64,000 nt of DNA from Billgrantia campisalis (lineage in GTDB: Bacteria > Pseudomonadota > Gammaproteobacteria > Pseudomonadales > Halomonadaceae). The notes beneath the pieces are model-generated. The model did no database searches. It saw nothing but the letters and a program-made list of their open reading frames with translations, and was not told where the DNA came from. This document shows positions 36,168-44,556 of this stretch, one piece after another (position 1 is the stretch's first letter; each line of letters opens with the position of its first letter). Position numbers and translations under genes: made by a program. Where the stretch lies: NCBI RefSeq assembly GCF_022341425.1, contig NZ_JABFUC010000004.1:273101-337100 (forward strand), in the 5' to 3' direction.

Positions 36168-37811
36168 TTAGCTGGCCGCTTGGCCACTGGCCTGGTCGAT
36201 GTCGGCCGCATCGGGCCTGGCCTGGGGAGGCAGCATGGCGGCGGCCATCGGCTCGCGCCGAAGGGTGCGGTAAAGGCTGATCGTCATCAACATGATGAAT
36301 ACGGCGATGGGCAAGCCGGCAATGATCGAGGCCGTCTGGATCGTCTGTAGACCTCCGGCATAGAGAAGCGCACCGGCGATGCAGGCGATCACGAAGCCCC
36401 AGACCACCCGGATGGCCTGAGGCGGCTCCGAACTCCCGGCACTGTCCAGAATGCACAGCACCAGGGTGCCGGAGTCCGCAGAGGTGATGAAGTAGGTGGC
36501 CAGCAGGAGGACGGCGAGCATCGACAGCACACTGCCCAGCAGGCCCGGGTCGAGCGCCTCGAACAGCGTGAACAGGGCCAGGGTGTTGTCCTCCTGGGTG
36601 GCCTGCAGGATCGCCCCGCCCATGAACTCGCTGTCGGCCGCCAGTTCACCGCTGGCGATGGCCTGCTCATGGGCCTGGTAGGCCTGCTGCTCTTCATGCA
36701 GGGCGCTGCCCCCAAACACTGACATCCAGATGAATGTCACCAGGGTCGGCACGATCAGGGCGCCGCCGATGAGCTCACGAATGGTGCGTCCCCGGGAGAT
36801 GCGCGCAATGAACATGCCCACGAAGGGGGCCCAGGTCATCCACCACGGCCAGTAGAAGGCCGTCCACCAGTTCTGCCAGCCGCTGTCGGCATTCACATCG
36901 CTCCACAGGCTCATGCCGACCAGGTTGTTGGCATAGTCACCGGTGCTCTGAAGAAAAGTATTGAGCATATAGCGGGTGGGGCCGATAGCCAGCACTACCA
37001 GCACGATCACCACCGACAACACCATGTTCCACTCGGAGAGGCGCCGGATACCACGCCCGACCCCCGACATCACCGACGCGATGGCGAAGAACATGATCAG
37101 CGCGATCATGGTCAGCTGCACGCCAATGCCAATCGGCAGTCCGAAGACTTTGTTCAGGCCACTGTTCATCTGAACCACGCCAAGACCCAGGGACTGGGAC
37201 ACGCCGAAGGCGGTGATGGCCACCGTCAGGATATCCACGGTGTGGCCGATGGGGCCGTAGATACGGTCGCCGATAAAGGGGTAGAGAATGGAGCGCAGGG
37301 TCAGCGGCAGTCCCTTGCGGTAGGCGAAATAGGCCAGCGACAACGCCACGATGATGAAGACCGCCCAGGGATGCAGACCCCAGTGGAAGAAGGTCAGGCG
37401 CATGGCCATGGCGGCCGATTCTTCGCTCATGCCCTGGGTGAAGGGATTGTCGGCGTAGTGCCACATGGGCTCGGCGACCGACCAGAAGATCAGTCCGATG
37501 CCCATGCCACCGGAGAACAGCATGCTGACCCAGGAAATGAAGCTGAACTCCGGTCTCTCGTCGTCCTTGCCCAGCCGGATGTGGCCAAAACGGCTGACCA
37601 TCAGGTAGAGCAGGAAGAACAGCACCGCACTGACCAGGCCAAGGTAGAACCACTTGGCATTGTTCAGTACGGCCGTCGAGGCTTGCTGGAATATGGCACC
37701 GGCCTGGTCGGCCAGCACCGCACAGAAGATGACAAAGCCGATGACCAGCACCTTGGAGGCGATGGTCACCGTGGGATTGAGGCCTTTGAACAGGCCGCTT
37801 TCTGCGCGCAT
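36168..37811 (-). CDS. BCCT-family betaine/carnitine/choline transporter
   Basis: The 547-residue carrier imports quaternary ammonium compounds or related zwitterions (betaine, choline, carnitine, DMSP). It has 12 membrane helices, the glycine-rich motif 'SGGMGIGLIFWSVAEPMWHY' and the tryptophan motif 'FYWPWWMTWAPFVGMFIARI' with 'SRGRTIRELIGG', all BCCT hallmarks. Short N- and C-terminal tails suggest substrate uptake for use as a nutrient and not osmo-sensing. I start it at the ATG at 37811 ('MRAESGLFKGLNPTVTIASK'), which fits family length; the frame stays open 96 codons further into the intergenic region, but those residues do not look like BCCT sequence. Confidence 0.92.
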   Translation of the reverse strand: MRAESGLFKGLNPTVTIASKVLVIGFVIFCAVLADQAGAIFQQASTAVLNNAKWFYLGLVSAVLFFLLYLMVSRFGHIRLGKDDERPEFSFISWVSMLFSGGMGIGLIFWSVAEPMWHYADNPFTQGMSEESAAMAMRLTFFHWGLHPWAVFIIVALSLAYFAYRKGLPLTLRSILYPFIGDRIYGPIGHTVDILTVAITAFGVSQSLGLGVVQMNSGLNKVFGLPIGIGVQLTMIALIMFFAIASVMSGVGRGIRRLSEWNMVLSVVIVLVVLAIGPTRYMLNTFLQSTGDYANNLVGMSLWSDVNADSGWQNWWTAFYWPWWMTWAPFVGMFIARISRGRTIRELIGGALIVPTLVTFIWMSVFGGSALHEEQQAYQAHEQAIASGELAADSEFMGGAILQATQEDNTLALFTLFEALDPGLLGSVLSMLAVLLLATYFITSADSGTLVLCILDSAGSSEPPQAIRVVWGFVIACIAGALLYAGGLQTIQTASIIAGLPIAVFIMLMTISLYRTLRREPMAAAMLPPQARPDAADIDQASGQAAS

Positions 37812-38207
37812 GGCATGTTTCTCGATTGGCAATGGGTGTTGTTGTCGTGATGTCGTCAGGTCGGGCGAGCCGCTGGGGAAGCGGACGCCAGGCGCGCAGA
37901 GTGAAGGCAGTCTCGCCGCATGGGCAAGGCATTTTTTGTCATGCATGGATGAGTTTTTCTCATTCATTTCATTGCCCTGGATCAGTTGCCGGATCTTTTT
38001 TTTAACTAATTGTTGAGCAAGGTCATTTTTTGATCGGTTAGCGGGCATTTCACCGCATGAGTTTTTGTCATCCATTGATGCGGAATCATCGATTGTCATC
38101 AGAGGGTCGACGCTCCCAGACTCGCCAGCACCAACCGGCTCGCTGAGGCAGTCTCAGCCCGGTGGCTACCAGCAACGCCAACAACTAGCCGTCCAAGCGA
38201 GTGCCCC
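37812..38207. promoter_or_regulatory. Divergent regulatory region between BCCT and Rieske genes
   Basis: This 396-base non-coding gap separates two divergent genes and must hold both promoters. The first half is mixed; from 37930 to 38100 it is AT-richer. It contains a 20-base direct repeat in two copies: 37949-37968 and 38057-38076, ATGAGTTTTTSTCATYCATT, matching at 18 of 20 positions and 108 bases apart. These are the best candidates for binding sites of the nearby LysR regulator. No other gene was seen. Confidence 0.55.
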
Positions 38208-39398
38208 ATGACCGATACCACCCTGCCCCTGATCCCCGCCCAGCACCTCGACCGTGTGCTTGCCCCGATCGAAGAAGCCACCGGCATGCCCAACACCGCC
38301 TACGTCAGCGATGCCTTCTTTGCTGAGGAGCGCGACCGCCTGATGGCCAGTACCTGGACCTGCGTCGGGTTTGCCAGCGATCTGATCAAGAACGGCTACG
38401 TCAAGCCGGTCGATTTCATGGGGCTGCCGCTGCTGCTGATGCGCAACAAGGATGGTGACACCCAGGTGTTTCATAACGTCTGCAGCCATCGCGGCATGCA
38501 GCTGGTCGCCGAGGAGGGCGAAGTGCAGGGCGTGATTCGCTGCCCCTACCACTCCTGGACCTATGACCTGAACGGCAACCTGCGCGGGACTCCGCATATC
38601 GGCGGCGTTGGCCAGCACAAGGTGGACAGCTTCAAATGCGAGAAGCATGGCCTCAAGCCGGTGCGCAGCGCCGTGTGGATGGACATGGTGTTCATCAACC
38701 TGGACGGCCAGGCGCCGGAATTTGCCCAGCACGTGGCACCGCTTGAGAACCGCTGGCGCGATTTTATCGGTGCCGACGGCTTCGCGCTGCTGCGTCGCGT
38801 CAATATGGGCGGCAATCTCGAGATCACCGTCAACTGTAACTGGAAGCTGGCGGTCGAGAACTACTGCGAGAGCTATCATCTTCCCTGGGTCCACCCCAGC
38901 CTGAACAGCTACTCGCGGCTCGAGGACCACTACAACATCCAGTTCGGCGAGCACTTCTCCGGACAGGGCAGCCTGGCCTACCGCCTCTCCAACGTGGCCG
39001 GCACCCGCCTGCCCAAGTTCCCGTCCTGGCCCCAGGACAAGCTGGAACACGCCGAATACGTCTCCTTCTTCCCCAATGTGCTGCTGGGCATCCAGGCCGA
39101 CCACGCCTTTGCCATGATGCTCGAGCCGGTCTCCGCCGGTAAGACCGTCGAGCACCTGCGGGTCTACTACGTCGGCGACGAGGCCACCCAGGATGAGTAT
39201 GCCGCTTGCCGCACCTCGACCCTGGAGTCCTGGCGGGTGGTGTTTGGCGAGGATATCGGTGCGGTGGAAGGCATGCAGCGTGGTCGTCAGTCTCCGGGCT
39301 TCCAGGGCGGCGTCTTCTCGCCGGTGCTGGACCATCCGACCCATTACTTCCATCAGTGGGTGGCGCGCCGCGTCCGCACTGAAGCAACAGCAGCCTGA
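38208..39398 (+). CDS. Rieske non-haem iron oxygenase, quaternary-ammonium clade
   Basis: The 396-residue oxygenase alpha subunit has a Rieske [2Fe-2S] domain, 'NVCSHRGMQLVAEEGE' with 'RCPYHSWTYDLNGNL', and a catalytic mononuclear iron site, 'NWKLAVENYCESYHLPWVHP', where two His and a later acidic residue bind iron. The bridging residue before YH is Glu ('CESYH') rather than the Asp of aromatic dioxygenases. From memory this Glu is shared by carnitine oxygenase CntA, glycine betaine oxygenase GbcA and choline monooxygenase, so a quaternary amine substrate is likely. The adjacent BCCT importer supports this. There is no reductase in the usual GbcB style; a rubredoxin-reductase fusion follows two genes downstream. 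Confidence 0.88.
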   Translation: MTDTTLPLIPAQHLDRVLAPIEEATGMPNTAYVSDAFFAEERDRLMASTWTCVGFASDLIKNGYVKPVDFMGLPLLLMRNKDGDTQVFHNVCSHRGMQLVAEEGEVQGVIRCPYHSWTYDLNGNLRGTPHIGGVGQHKVDSFKCEKHGLKPVRSAVWMDMVFINLDGQAPEFAQHVAPLENRWRDFIGADGFALLRRVNMGGNLEITVNCNWKLAVENYCESYHLPWVHPSLNSYSRLEDHYNIQFGEHFSGQGSLAYRLSNVAGTRLPKFPSWPQDKLEHAEYVSFFPNVLLGIQADHAFAMMLEPVSAGKTVEHLRVYYVGDEATQDEYAACRTSTLESWRVVFGEDIGAVEGMQRGRQSPGFQGGVFSPVLDHPTHYFHQWVARRVRTEATAA

Positions 39399-39421
39399 CT
39401 TTGTCCGTCCTGGAGCCCCTG

Positions 39422-40864
39422 ATGAGCACACTCGACCGCTACTACAACTACATCGGCGGCGCCTGGACGGGCGCCGACACCTGGCGCGTCATCCATGACC
39501 CGGCCACCGACGCGCCCTATGCCGAGATCGCCGAGGCCAGCATCGCCGATGCCGATGCCGCCATGGCGGCGGCTCGCCGCTGCGTCGCGTCGGGTGAATT
39601 GAGCGCGGTACGCCCGGCCCAGCGTGTCACCTGGCTGCTGGCCATCGCCGATCAGATCCGGGCGCTGACCGACGAGGCCGCCCTGGTGCTGTGTCGGGAG
39701 AACGGCAAGTCACTTGAGGTAGCCCGCGGTGAATTCATCGAGGCGGCGCGCTACTTCGAGTACTACGCCGGGATGGCCGACAAGATCGAAGGCGTGTCGA
39801 TTCCACTTGGCGATGGTTACCTGGACTTCACCAGCTATGAGCCGCTGGGTGTCTCGGTGCAGATCGTGCCCTGGAACTTCCCGCCGTCGATCTGCGCCCG
39901 CTCCCTGGCGCCGGCGCTCGCCGCCGGCAATGCCGTGGTGATCAAGTCGCCGGAAGTCTCGCCGTTGGCCATGACCTTCCTGATGACGGCCTGCGAGCGC
40001 GCGGGCCTGCCCAAGGGGGCCGTCAACCTACTGTGCGGCACGGGGTCGGTCGTCGGCGCCCATCTGGTCCAACATCCCGATACCAACCAGATTGTCTTCA
40101 CCGGCTCGGTGCCCACCGGCCAGCGCATCCTGCGCGATGCCGCCGAGCGGGCCACGCCCAGCGTCATGGAGCTGGGCGGCAAGTCGGCGGCTATCGTGCA
40201 TGCCGATGCCGATATCGAGCAGGTCATCGACAGCGTCAAGGCAGGCATCTTCTTCAATGCCGGCCAGGTCTGCTCGGCCCTGTCCCGCCTGCTGGTGCAC
40301 CGCTCGCGCTTCAACGAGGTCATTGAGCGTGCCCGCGTGCTCGCCGAGGGCCTATCCATCGGTCCCGGCGTGGACAACCCGGACCTGACCCCTCTGGTCT
40401 CCCGGGAGCAGCTCGACCAGGTCGAGGGCATGTGTCGGCGTGCCATCCAGGCGGGCGCCACCTGCCTGACCGGCGGCGAGCGGGTCTCCGGAACCCGCGG
40501 CTACTTTATGCAGCCGACCCTGTTCACCGATGTCGCCGTGGACAGCGAGATCTTCCAACAGGAAGTCTTCGGCCCGGTACTGGTGATCCATCCCTTCGAT
40601 ACGGAAGACGAGGCCGTCGAGCTGGCCAATGGCACCCAGTTCGGTCTGGTGGCCGGCGTCTTCGACAGCCAGTTGGACAGGGCCCTGCGCACCGCGCGGC
40701 GCCTGCGTGGCGGACAGGTGTTCATCAATGAGTGGTTCGCCGGCGGGGTGGAAACGCCCTTCGGTGGCGTCGGGCTTTCGGGCTTCGGTCGCGAGAAAGG
40801 CCAGGAGGCGCTCTACAGCTACGTCCAGACCCGCAATATCGCCATCCGCGTCAAGGGCGCGTGA
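39422..40864 (+). CDS. Aldehyde dehydrogenase (betaine aldehyde dehydrogenase-like)
   Basis: The 480-residue NAD(P)-dependent aldehyde dehydrogenase has '[20 protein letters not shown]', the cofactor motif '[20 protein letters not shown]', the catalytic Glu in '[20 protein letters not shown]', and the catalytic Cys in '[17 protein letters not shown]'. It closely resembles the betaine-aldehyde/aminoaldehyde dehydrogenase group. The ATG at 39422 is preceded by CTGGAG; a TTG 7 codons upstream is possible but weaker. It directly follows the Rieske gene (gap of 23 bases) and could oxidise the aldehyde released by that oxygenase. Confidence 0.9.
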   Translation: MSTLDRYYNYIGGAWTGADTWRVIHDPATDAPYAEIAEASIADADAAMAAARRCVASGELSAVRPAQRVTWLLAIADQIRALTDEAALVLCRENGKSLEVARGEFIEAARYFEYYAGMADKIEGVSIPLGDGYLDFTSYEPLGVSVQIVPWNFPPSICARSLAPALAAGNAVVIKSPEVSPLAMTFLMTACERAGLPKGAVNLLCGTGSVVGAHLVQHPDTNQIVFTGSVPTGQRILRDAAERATPSVMELGGKSAAIVHADADIEQVIDSVKAGIFFNAGQVCSALSRLLVHRSRFNEVIERARVLAEGLSIGPGVDNPDLTPLVSREQLDQVEGMCRRAIQAGATCLTGGERVSGTRGYFMQPTLFTDVAVDSEIFQQEVFGPVLVIHPFDTEDEAVELANGTQFGLVAGVFDSQLDRALRTARRLRGGQVFINEWFAGGVETPFGGVGLSGFGREKGQEALYSYVQTRNIAIRVKGA

Positions 40865-40875
40865 AGGAGCTCCCG

Positions 40876-42273
40876 ATGAAGAAGTGGCTCTGCATCATCT
40901 GCGGCCTGATCTACGACGAGGCCGAGGGCTGGCCCAACGACGGCATCGCTGCCGGCACCCGCTGGGAAGACGTCCCGGACGACTGGCTGTGTCCCGACTG
41001 CGGCGTGGGCAAGATGGATTTCGACATGCTCGAGATCACCGATGACATCCCGCTGGCGGCCGGCGCTGCAGTGGCTCCGGCGCCGCTGGTCGATGCCGTG
41101 GCCGCCCACAGGCCCCAGGGCCCGTTGGTGATTATCGGCAGCGGCCATGCGGGCTACGGGCTGGCCGAGGCGGTGCGTGCCGTCGACAGTCACCGCGAGA
41201 TTCATGTGGTTACCGCCGATGACGGTGGTCTCTACTCGAAGCCAGCGCTGTCCAATGCCCTGGCGCTGGGCAAGAGCGCCGAGACACTGCTCGACGAGTC
41301 GGCGCTATCCATCGAGAAGCGCCTGAGTATCCGCGTGCACGCCTTCTGCCCGGTGGCGCGCATCGACGCCGAGGCAAAGTGCCTGCATACCCGCCTCGGT
41401 GAGCTGGAGTACGGCCAGCTGGTCCTGGCCACCGGCGCCCGCCCGATCCGCATCCCGGTAGCGGGCGAGGCGGACGCACTGCTCTCGGTCAACGACCGCG
41501 GCGACTATGGCGAGATGCGCCGGCGCCTCGACGCCCTGGAGCGCCCGGCGCGGGTGGCGATCATCGGCGATGGCCTGATCGGTTGCGAGTTCGCCAATGA
41601 CCTAGCCCGGGCGGGCCACGCGGTCGAAGTGGTAGGCCTCGCCGAGCGCCCGCTGCCGCGGCTGCTCCCCGAGGCGGGCAGCCAGGTCCTGCGCGAAGCG
41701 CTCTCCCGGCTTGGCGTGGGCTGGCACCTGTCCCGCTCGGTGGCCAGCGTGGCCGCCGAGGCGGCCGGCTACCGGCTGATCCTGACCGATGGCAGCGAGC
41801 TCGAGGCGGACCTGGTGCTAAGCGCCGTGGGACTGGTGCCCAACCTCGACCTGGCCCAGGCGGCCGGTATCGACTGCGGGCGCGGCATCCGGGTGGATGA
41901 TCAGCTCGCCACCTCGCGGCCGGACGTCTTCGCGCTGGGCGACGCCGTGGAGATCGACGGCCAACTACTGCCCTACCTGGCGCCGATCAATGCGGGCATA
42001 AGGGCCCTGGCGGCGACCCTGACCGGCACGCCGACAACGGTCAGTTATCCGGTGATGCCGGTGATGGTCAAGACGCCGGCGGCGCCGATCTGCGTGGTGG
42101 CGCCCCCGGCAGAGGCCAAGGTGAGCTGGCGCGTTACCGTCACCGCCGATGGCATCGAGGCCGGTGCCCATGACGCCATTGGTCGACTGCTGGGCTTCGC
42201 CCTGGTGGGTGAGGCCGCCATGGCCCGTCGCAGCGACTGGGTCAAGGCCTGTGGTCAGGATCTGGCCGCCTGA
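40876..42273 (+). CDS. Rubredoxin-rubredoxin reductase fusion
   Basis: The 465-residue protein begins with a complete rubredoxin of about 55 residues (iron ligands in '[10 protein letters not shown]' and '[11 protein letters not shown]') joined through an Ala-rich linker to a pyridine-nucleotide:disulfide-type reductase: FAD motif '[20 protein letters not shown]', NAD(P)H motif '[20 protein letters not shown]', and the second FAD motif '[15 protein letters not shown]'. Such fusions pass electrons from NAD(P)H to an oxygenase. Here the obvious partner is the Rieske protein two genes upstream, an unusual pairing because Rieske oxygenases normally use ferredoxins. AAGGAG lies 8 bases before the ATG. 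Confidence 0.9.
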   Translation: MKKWLCIICGLIYDEAEGWPNDGIAAGTRWEDVPDDWLCPDCGVGKMDFDMLEITDDIPLAAGAAVAPAPLVDAVAAHRPQGPLVIIGSGHAGYGLAEAVRAVDSHREIHVVTADDGGLYSKPALSNALALGKSAETLLDESALSIEKRLSIRVHAFCPVARIDAEAKCLHTRLGELEYGQLVLATGARPIRIPVAGEADALLSVNDRGDYGEMRRRLDALERPARVAIIGDGLIGCEFANDLARAGHAVEVVGLAERPLPRLLPEAGSQVLREALSRLGVGWHLSRSVASVAAEAAGYRLILTDGSELEADLVLSAVGLVPNLDLAQAAGIDCGRGIRVDDQLATSRPDVFALGDAVEIDGQLLPYLAPINAGIRALAATLTGTPTTVSYPVMPVMVKTPAAPICVVAPPAEAKVSWRVTVTADGIEAGAHDAIGRLLGFALVGEAAMARRSDWVKACGQDLAA

Positions 42274-42287
42274 ACGGGATAGAAAAC

Positions 42288-42316
42288 GCGTCAAGGTGTG
42301 ATGAGCACCTTGACGC
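42288..42316 (+). terminator. Perfect 11-bp hairpin after the reductase gene
   Basis: GCGTCAAGGTG (42288-42298) pairs exactly with CACCTTGACGC (42306-42316) around a 7-base loop, 15 bases past the reductase stop. No T-run follows on the plus strand, so it may be an attenuator or mRNA-stabilising hairpin, not a full terminator. The FAD oxidoreductase starts 58 bases further on. Confidence 0.55.
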
Positions 42317-42373
42317 TCCCCTGACAACACCGGATACGCGGTGACGACGTCGCGCCGTGCGCGGGAGTCCACA

Positions 42374-43693
42374 ATGACAACTTCCATCATTCCCCAGGAT
42401 GACAAGTGCAATGGCTGGTATCAGCTATTGCCAGAACCTGCTCCGGCGAATCGTCTCAATGCGTCTACCACGGCCGACTGGCTGGTGATCGGCGCCGGCT
42501 TCACTGGCCTCGCCGCGGCCCGGCGCGTGGCCGAGCTGCGCCCCGGCGAGCGGGTGGTGCTGCTCGAGGCCCTGCGCGTCGGTCAGGGCGCTTCGGGACG
42601 TAACACCGGCTTCGTCATCGACCTGCCCCATAAGCGCGATCTCGAGGGCGACGATCTCGAGCGCAAGCAGAAGCTGCTATCGCTCAATCGTGCGGCGGTG
42701 GAGGATCTCCAGACCCTGGTCCGGCGCCACGCTCTCGACTGTGGCTGGTCCTTGGCCGGCAAGTATCAGGGGGCGGTGGGCGAGCGCGGCCTCAAGTACC
42801 TCGACCACTACGAGACACTGCTCAGGGATTTCGACTATCCCTATCGCCGCCTGGAGCGCGACGAGCTGGCGCCGATTCTCGGCACTCGCCACTACGCCGC
42901 AGCCATCTACACGGCCAATACCGCCCTGATGCAGCCCGCTGCCCTGGTTCGCGGGCTCGGTGAGACCCTGCCAGCCAATGTCGAGCTCCATGAACACTCC
43001 CCGGTGGTCAACCTCACCCACTCGGGCGGGCAGTGGTGTGCCACGACGCCGGAGGGTGAGATCCGTGCCACCAAGCTGCTGCTGGGCTCCAACATCTATT
43101 CCCAGGAGTTCGGCTTCCTCAAGGCGCGCATGCTGCCGGTCATGACCTTCGCCAGCATGACCCGAGAACTGACCGAGTCAGAGATGGCGCTGTTCTCTGC
43201 TGCGCCCCACCACTTTGGCCTGACCCCTGCCGACCATGCCGGCACCACGGTGCGGCTGACCCCGGACCGCCGGCTGATCATTCGCAACCAGTACCGATTC
43301 GTGCCTCGCTACCACGACGACCTGGCCGAGCGGACCCGCATCCGCCAAGGGCATCGGGTCTCTTTCGAGGCCCGCTACCCGGAGCTCACCCATGTGCCCT
43401 TCGCGGCCACCTGGGGCGGCGCGTGCGGGTTGTCGCGAAACTACACCGCCTTCTTCGGCAAGGTCGGTGATAACGCCTGGATGTCCGGCGTGCATCAGAG
43501 CGTTGGCGCGGCCCGCGGCACCATTTCCGGCAAGCTGCTCGCCGAGCTGGCCACCGGCCAGGATTCCAGTCAGCTGGCCGATATGCTGGCGGTCTCCGGC
43601 AAGCCGGCACGCAATCCGCCGGAGCCCTTCCTGAGCCTCGGGGTGAAAACGCGCATGAAGCACGCGGCCTGGGCCAGCCGAGCCGAACTGTAA
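42374..43693 (+). CDS. FAD-dependent amine oxidoreductase (DAO/PuuB-like)
   Basis: The 439-residue flavoprotein has the dinucleotide-binding 'DWLVIGAGFTGLAAARRVAE' (about 38-58), 'VVLLEALRVGQGASGRNTGF' and a C-terminal 'WGGACGLSRNYTAFFGKVGD', the layout of the D-amino acid oxidase / gamma-glutamylputrescine oxidase group. These enzymes oxidise secondary amines or amino acids, often with loss of an N-methyl or aminoalkyl group. In this operon it could handle a demethylated product of the Rieske step. GGGAG precedes the ATG at 42374. Confidence 0.86.
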   Translation: MTTSIIPQDDKCNGWYQLLPEPAPANRLNASTTADWLVIGAGFTGLAAARRVAELRPGERVVLLEALRVGQGASGRNTGFVIDLPHKRDLEGDDLERKQKLLSLNRAAVEDLQTLVRRHALDCGWSLAGKYQGAVGERGLKYLDHYETLLRDFDYPYRRLERDELAPILGTRHYAAAIYTANTALMQPAALVRGLGETLPANVELHEHSPVVNLTHSGGQWCATTPEGEIRATKLLLGSNIYSQEFGFLKARMLPVMTFASMTRELTESEMALFSAAPHHFGLTPADHAGTTVRLTPDRRLIIRNQYRFVPRYHDDLAERTRIRQGHRVSFEARYPELTHVPFAATWGGACGLSRNYTAFFGKVGDNAWMSGVHQSVGAARGTISGKLLAELATGQDSSQLADMLAVSGKPARNPPEPFLSLGVKTRMKHAAWASRAEL

Positions 43694-43718
43694 GTCAGCC
43701 CCGACCCTCAAGCATGTG

Positions 43719-43750
43719 AGCGCCTGGCCACCGCTGGCGGCCGGGCGCTT
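43719..43750 (+). terminator. Hairpin between FAD oxidoreductase and cupin genes
   Basis: AGCGCCTGGCC pairs with GGCCGGGCGCT (one mismatch) around a 9-base loop, then TTGTGTGTG follows. It may be a partial terminator that lowers expression of the cupin gene relative to the upstream genes. Confidence 0.5.
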
Positions 43751-43810
43751 GTGTGTGACTCCTTAACCCCTCACGCCTCACGCTTCACCCCTGGCACAGG
43801 AGACGACCCC

Positions 43811-44173
43811 ATGAGTGACATGCCCACGCGCGCCATCAAGTTCGACCACCGTGACACCACCTTCCGCCATCGCGGCGGACCGCCCGGTCACGCCGAAGTC
43901 GGCCGTACCGTCGATACCACCCTGAGCGAGACCCTGGGCGCCGGCTTCGCACGCTGGGAAGGCGCCGACGTCGCCTGGACCGTGCTCTATGACGAGGTGA
44001 TCTTCGTGATCGAAGGCAAGCTCGAGGTCACCGCCGCGGGCGAGACGCATATCATCACGCCGGGTCAGATGCTGTGGATTCCCGAGGGCACCGAATTGGT
44101 CTATGGCGGCCATGCGCTGTTCGGCTATGCACTGTATCCCGGCAACTGGAAAGCGCTGCATGGCCTGGAGTAG
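43811..44173 (+). CDS. EutQ-like cupin protein
   Basis: The 120-residue protein is a small cupin: 'WTVLYDEVIFVIEGKLEVTA' and 'GQMLWIPEGTELVYGGHALF' form the two cupin motifs. The HxH metal-binding pair of classical cupins is replaced ('YDEVIFVIEG'), as in EutQ of ethanolamine utilisation. The starting ATG has AGGAG upstream. Its place at the end of a quaternary-amine operon suggests a role with ethanolamine-like or aminoaldehyde compounds, but no enzymatic activity can be claimed. Confidence 0.82.
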   Translation: MSDMPTRAIKFDHRDTTFRHRGGPPGHAEVGRTVDTTLSETLGAGFARWEGADVAWTVLYDEVIFVIEGKLEVTAAGETHIITPGQMLWIPEGTELVYGGHALFGYALYPGNWKALHGLE

Positions 44174-44188
44174 CCCTCACTCCCGCCC

Positions 44189-44269
44189 TTAGTCGTCATC
44201 GAGCCGCACGATGTCGTCCTCGCCCAGGTAGCCGCCGGACTGCACTTCGATCAGTTCCAGCGGCTGTCT
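44189..44269 (-). pseudogene. Remnant of mannose-1-phosphate guanylyltransferase C-terminus
   Basis: The minus strand encodes 'RQPLELIEVQSGGYLGEDD' followed by 'IVRLDDD' and a stop, which matches the very conserved C-terminal end of ManC/AlgA-type enzymes (PLELIEVQSGxYLGEDDIVR). Upstream codons in the same frame are not ManC-like, so nearly all of the gene is gone. The rest of the 44174-44556 gap (383 bases) holds no gene I can recognise. Confidence 0.6.
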
Positions 44270-44556
44270 GGCGGACCACTGCCATAAGTCACAGCAGGCG
44301 AACTTCGCCAAATCGCCGAGGCCGGATGCCAGGGACCCAACCAGGCCAAGGCCTTCTGCCGCGCCGGCATGGGCCCCTGCCAGGGGAGGGTGTGCGGCCT
44401 GCGTAGAGGCCCGCATGGCCAGCCCGGAGCTGCTGGTGGAGATATCCGCGGTGGCCGCCCTGCCCACCAATCCTCAAGGGGCGTGATCTTCAATATCCAC
44501 CATCCGGCCATGCTCTCCCAACTGCACACTGTGCCTGTCGGCTAGAGTCACCGGAA

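Noticed and set aside
40732..40875. Upstream start for the rubredoxin-reductase fusion inside the aldehyde dehydrogenase gene
   Set aside because: The extra residues do not look like protein, and the ATG at 40876 has a good ribosome binding site directly before the rubredoxin sequence.
43811..44173. Cupin as a DMSP lyase (DddK/DddQ/DddW-like)
   Set aside because: The HxH...E metal-binding motif required by these lyases is absent; the protein matches EutQ better.
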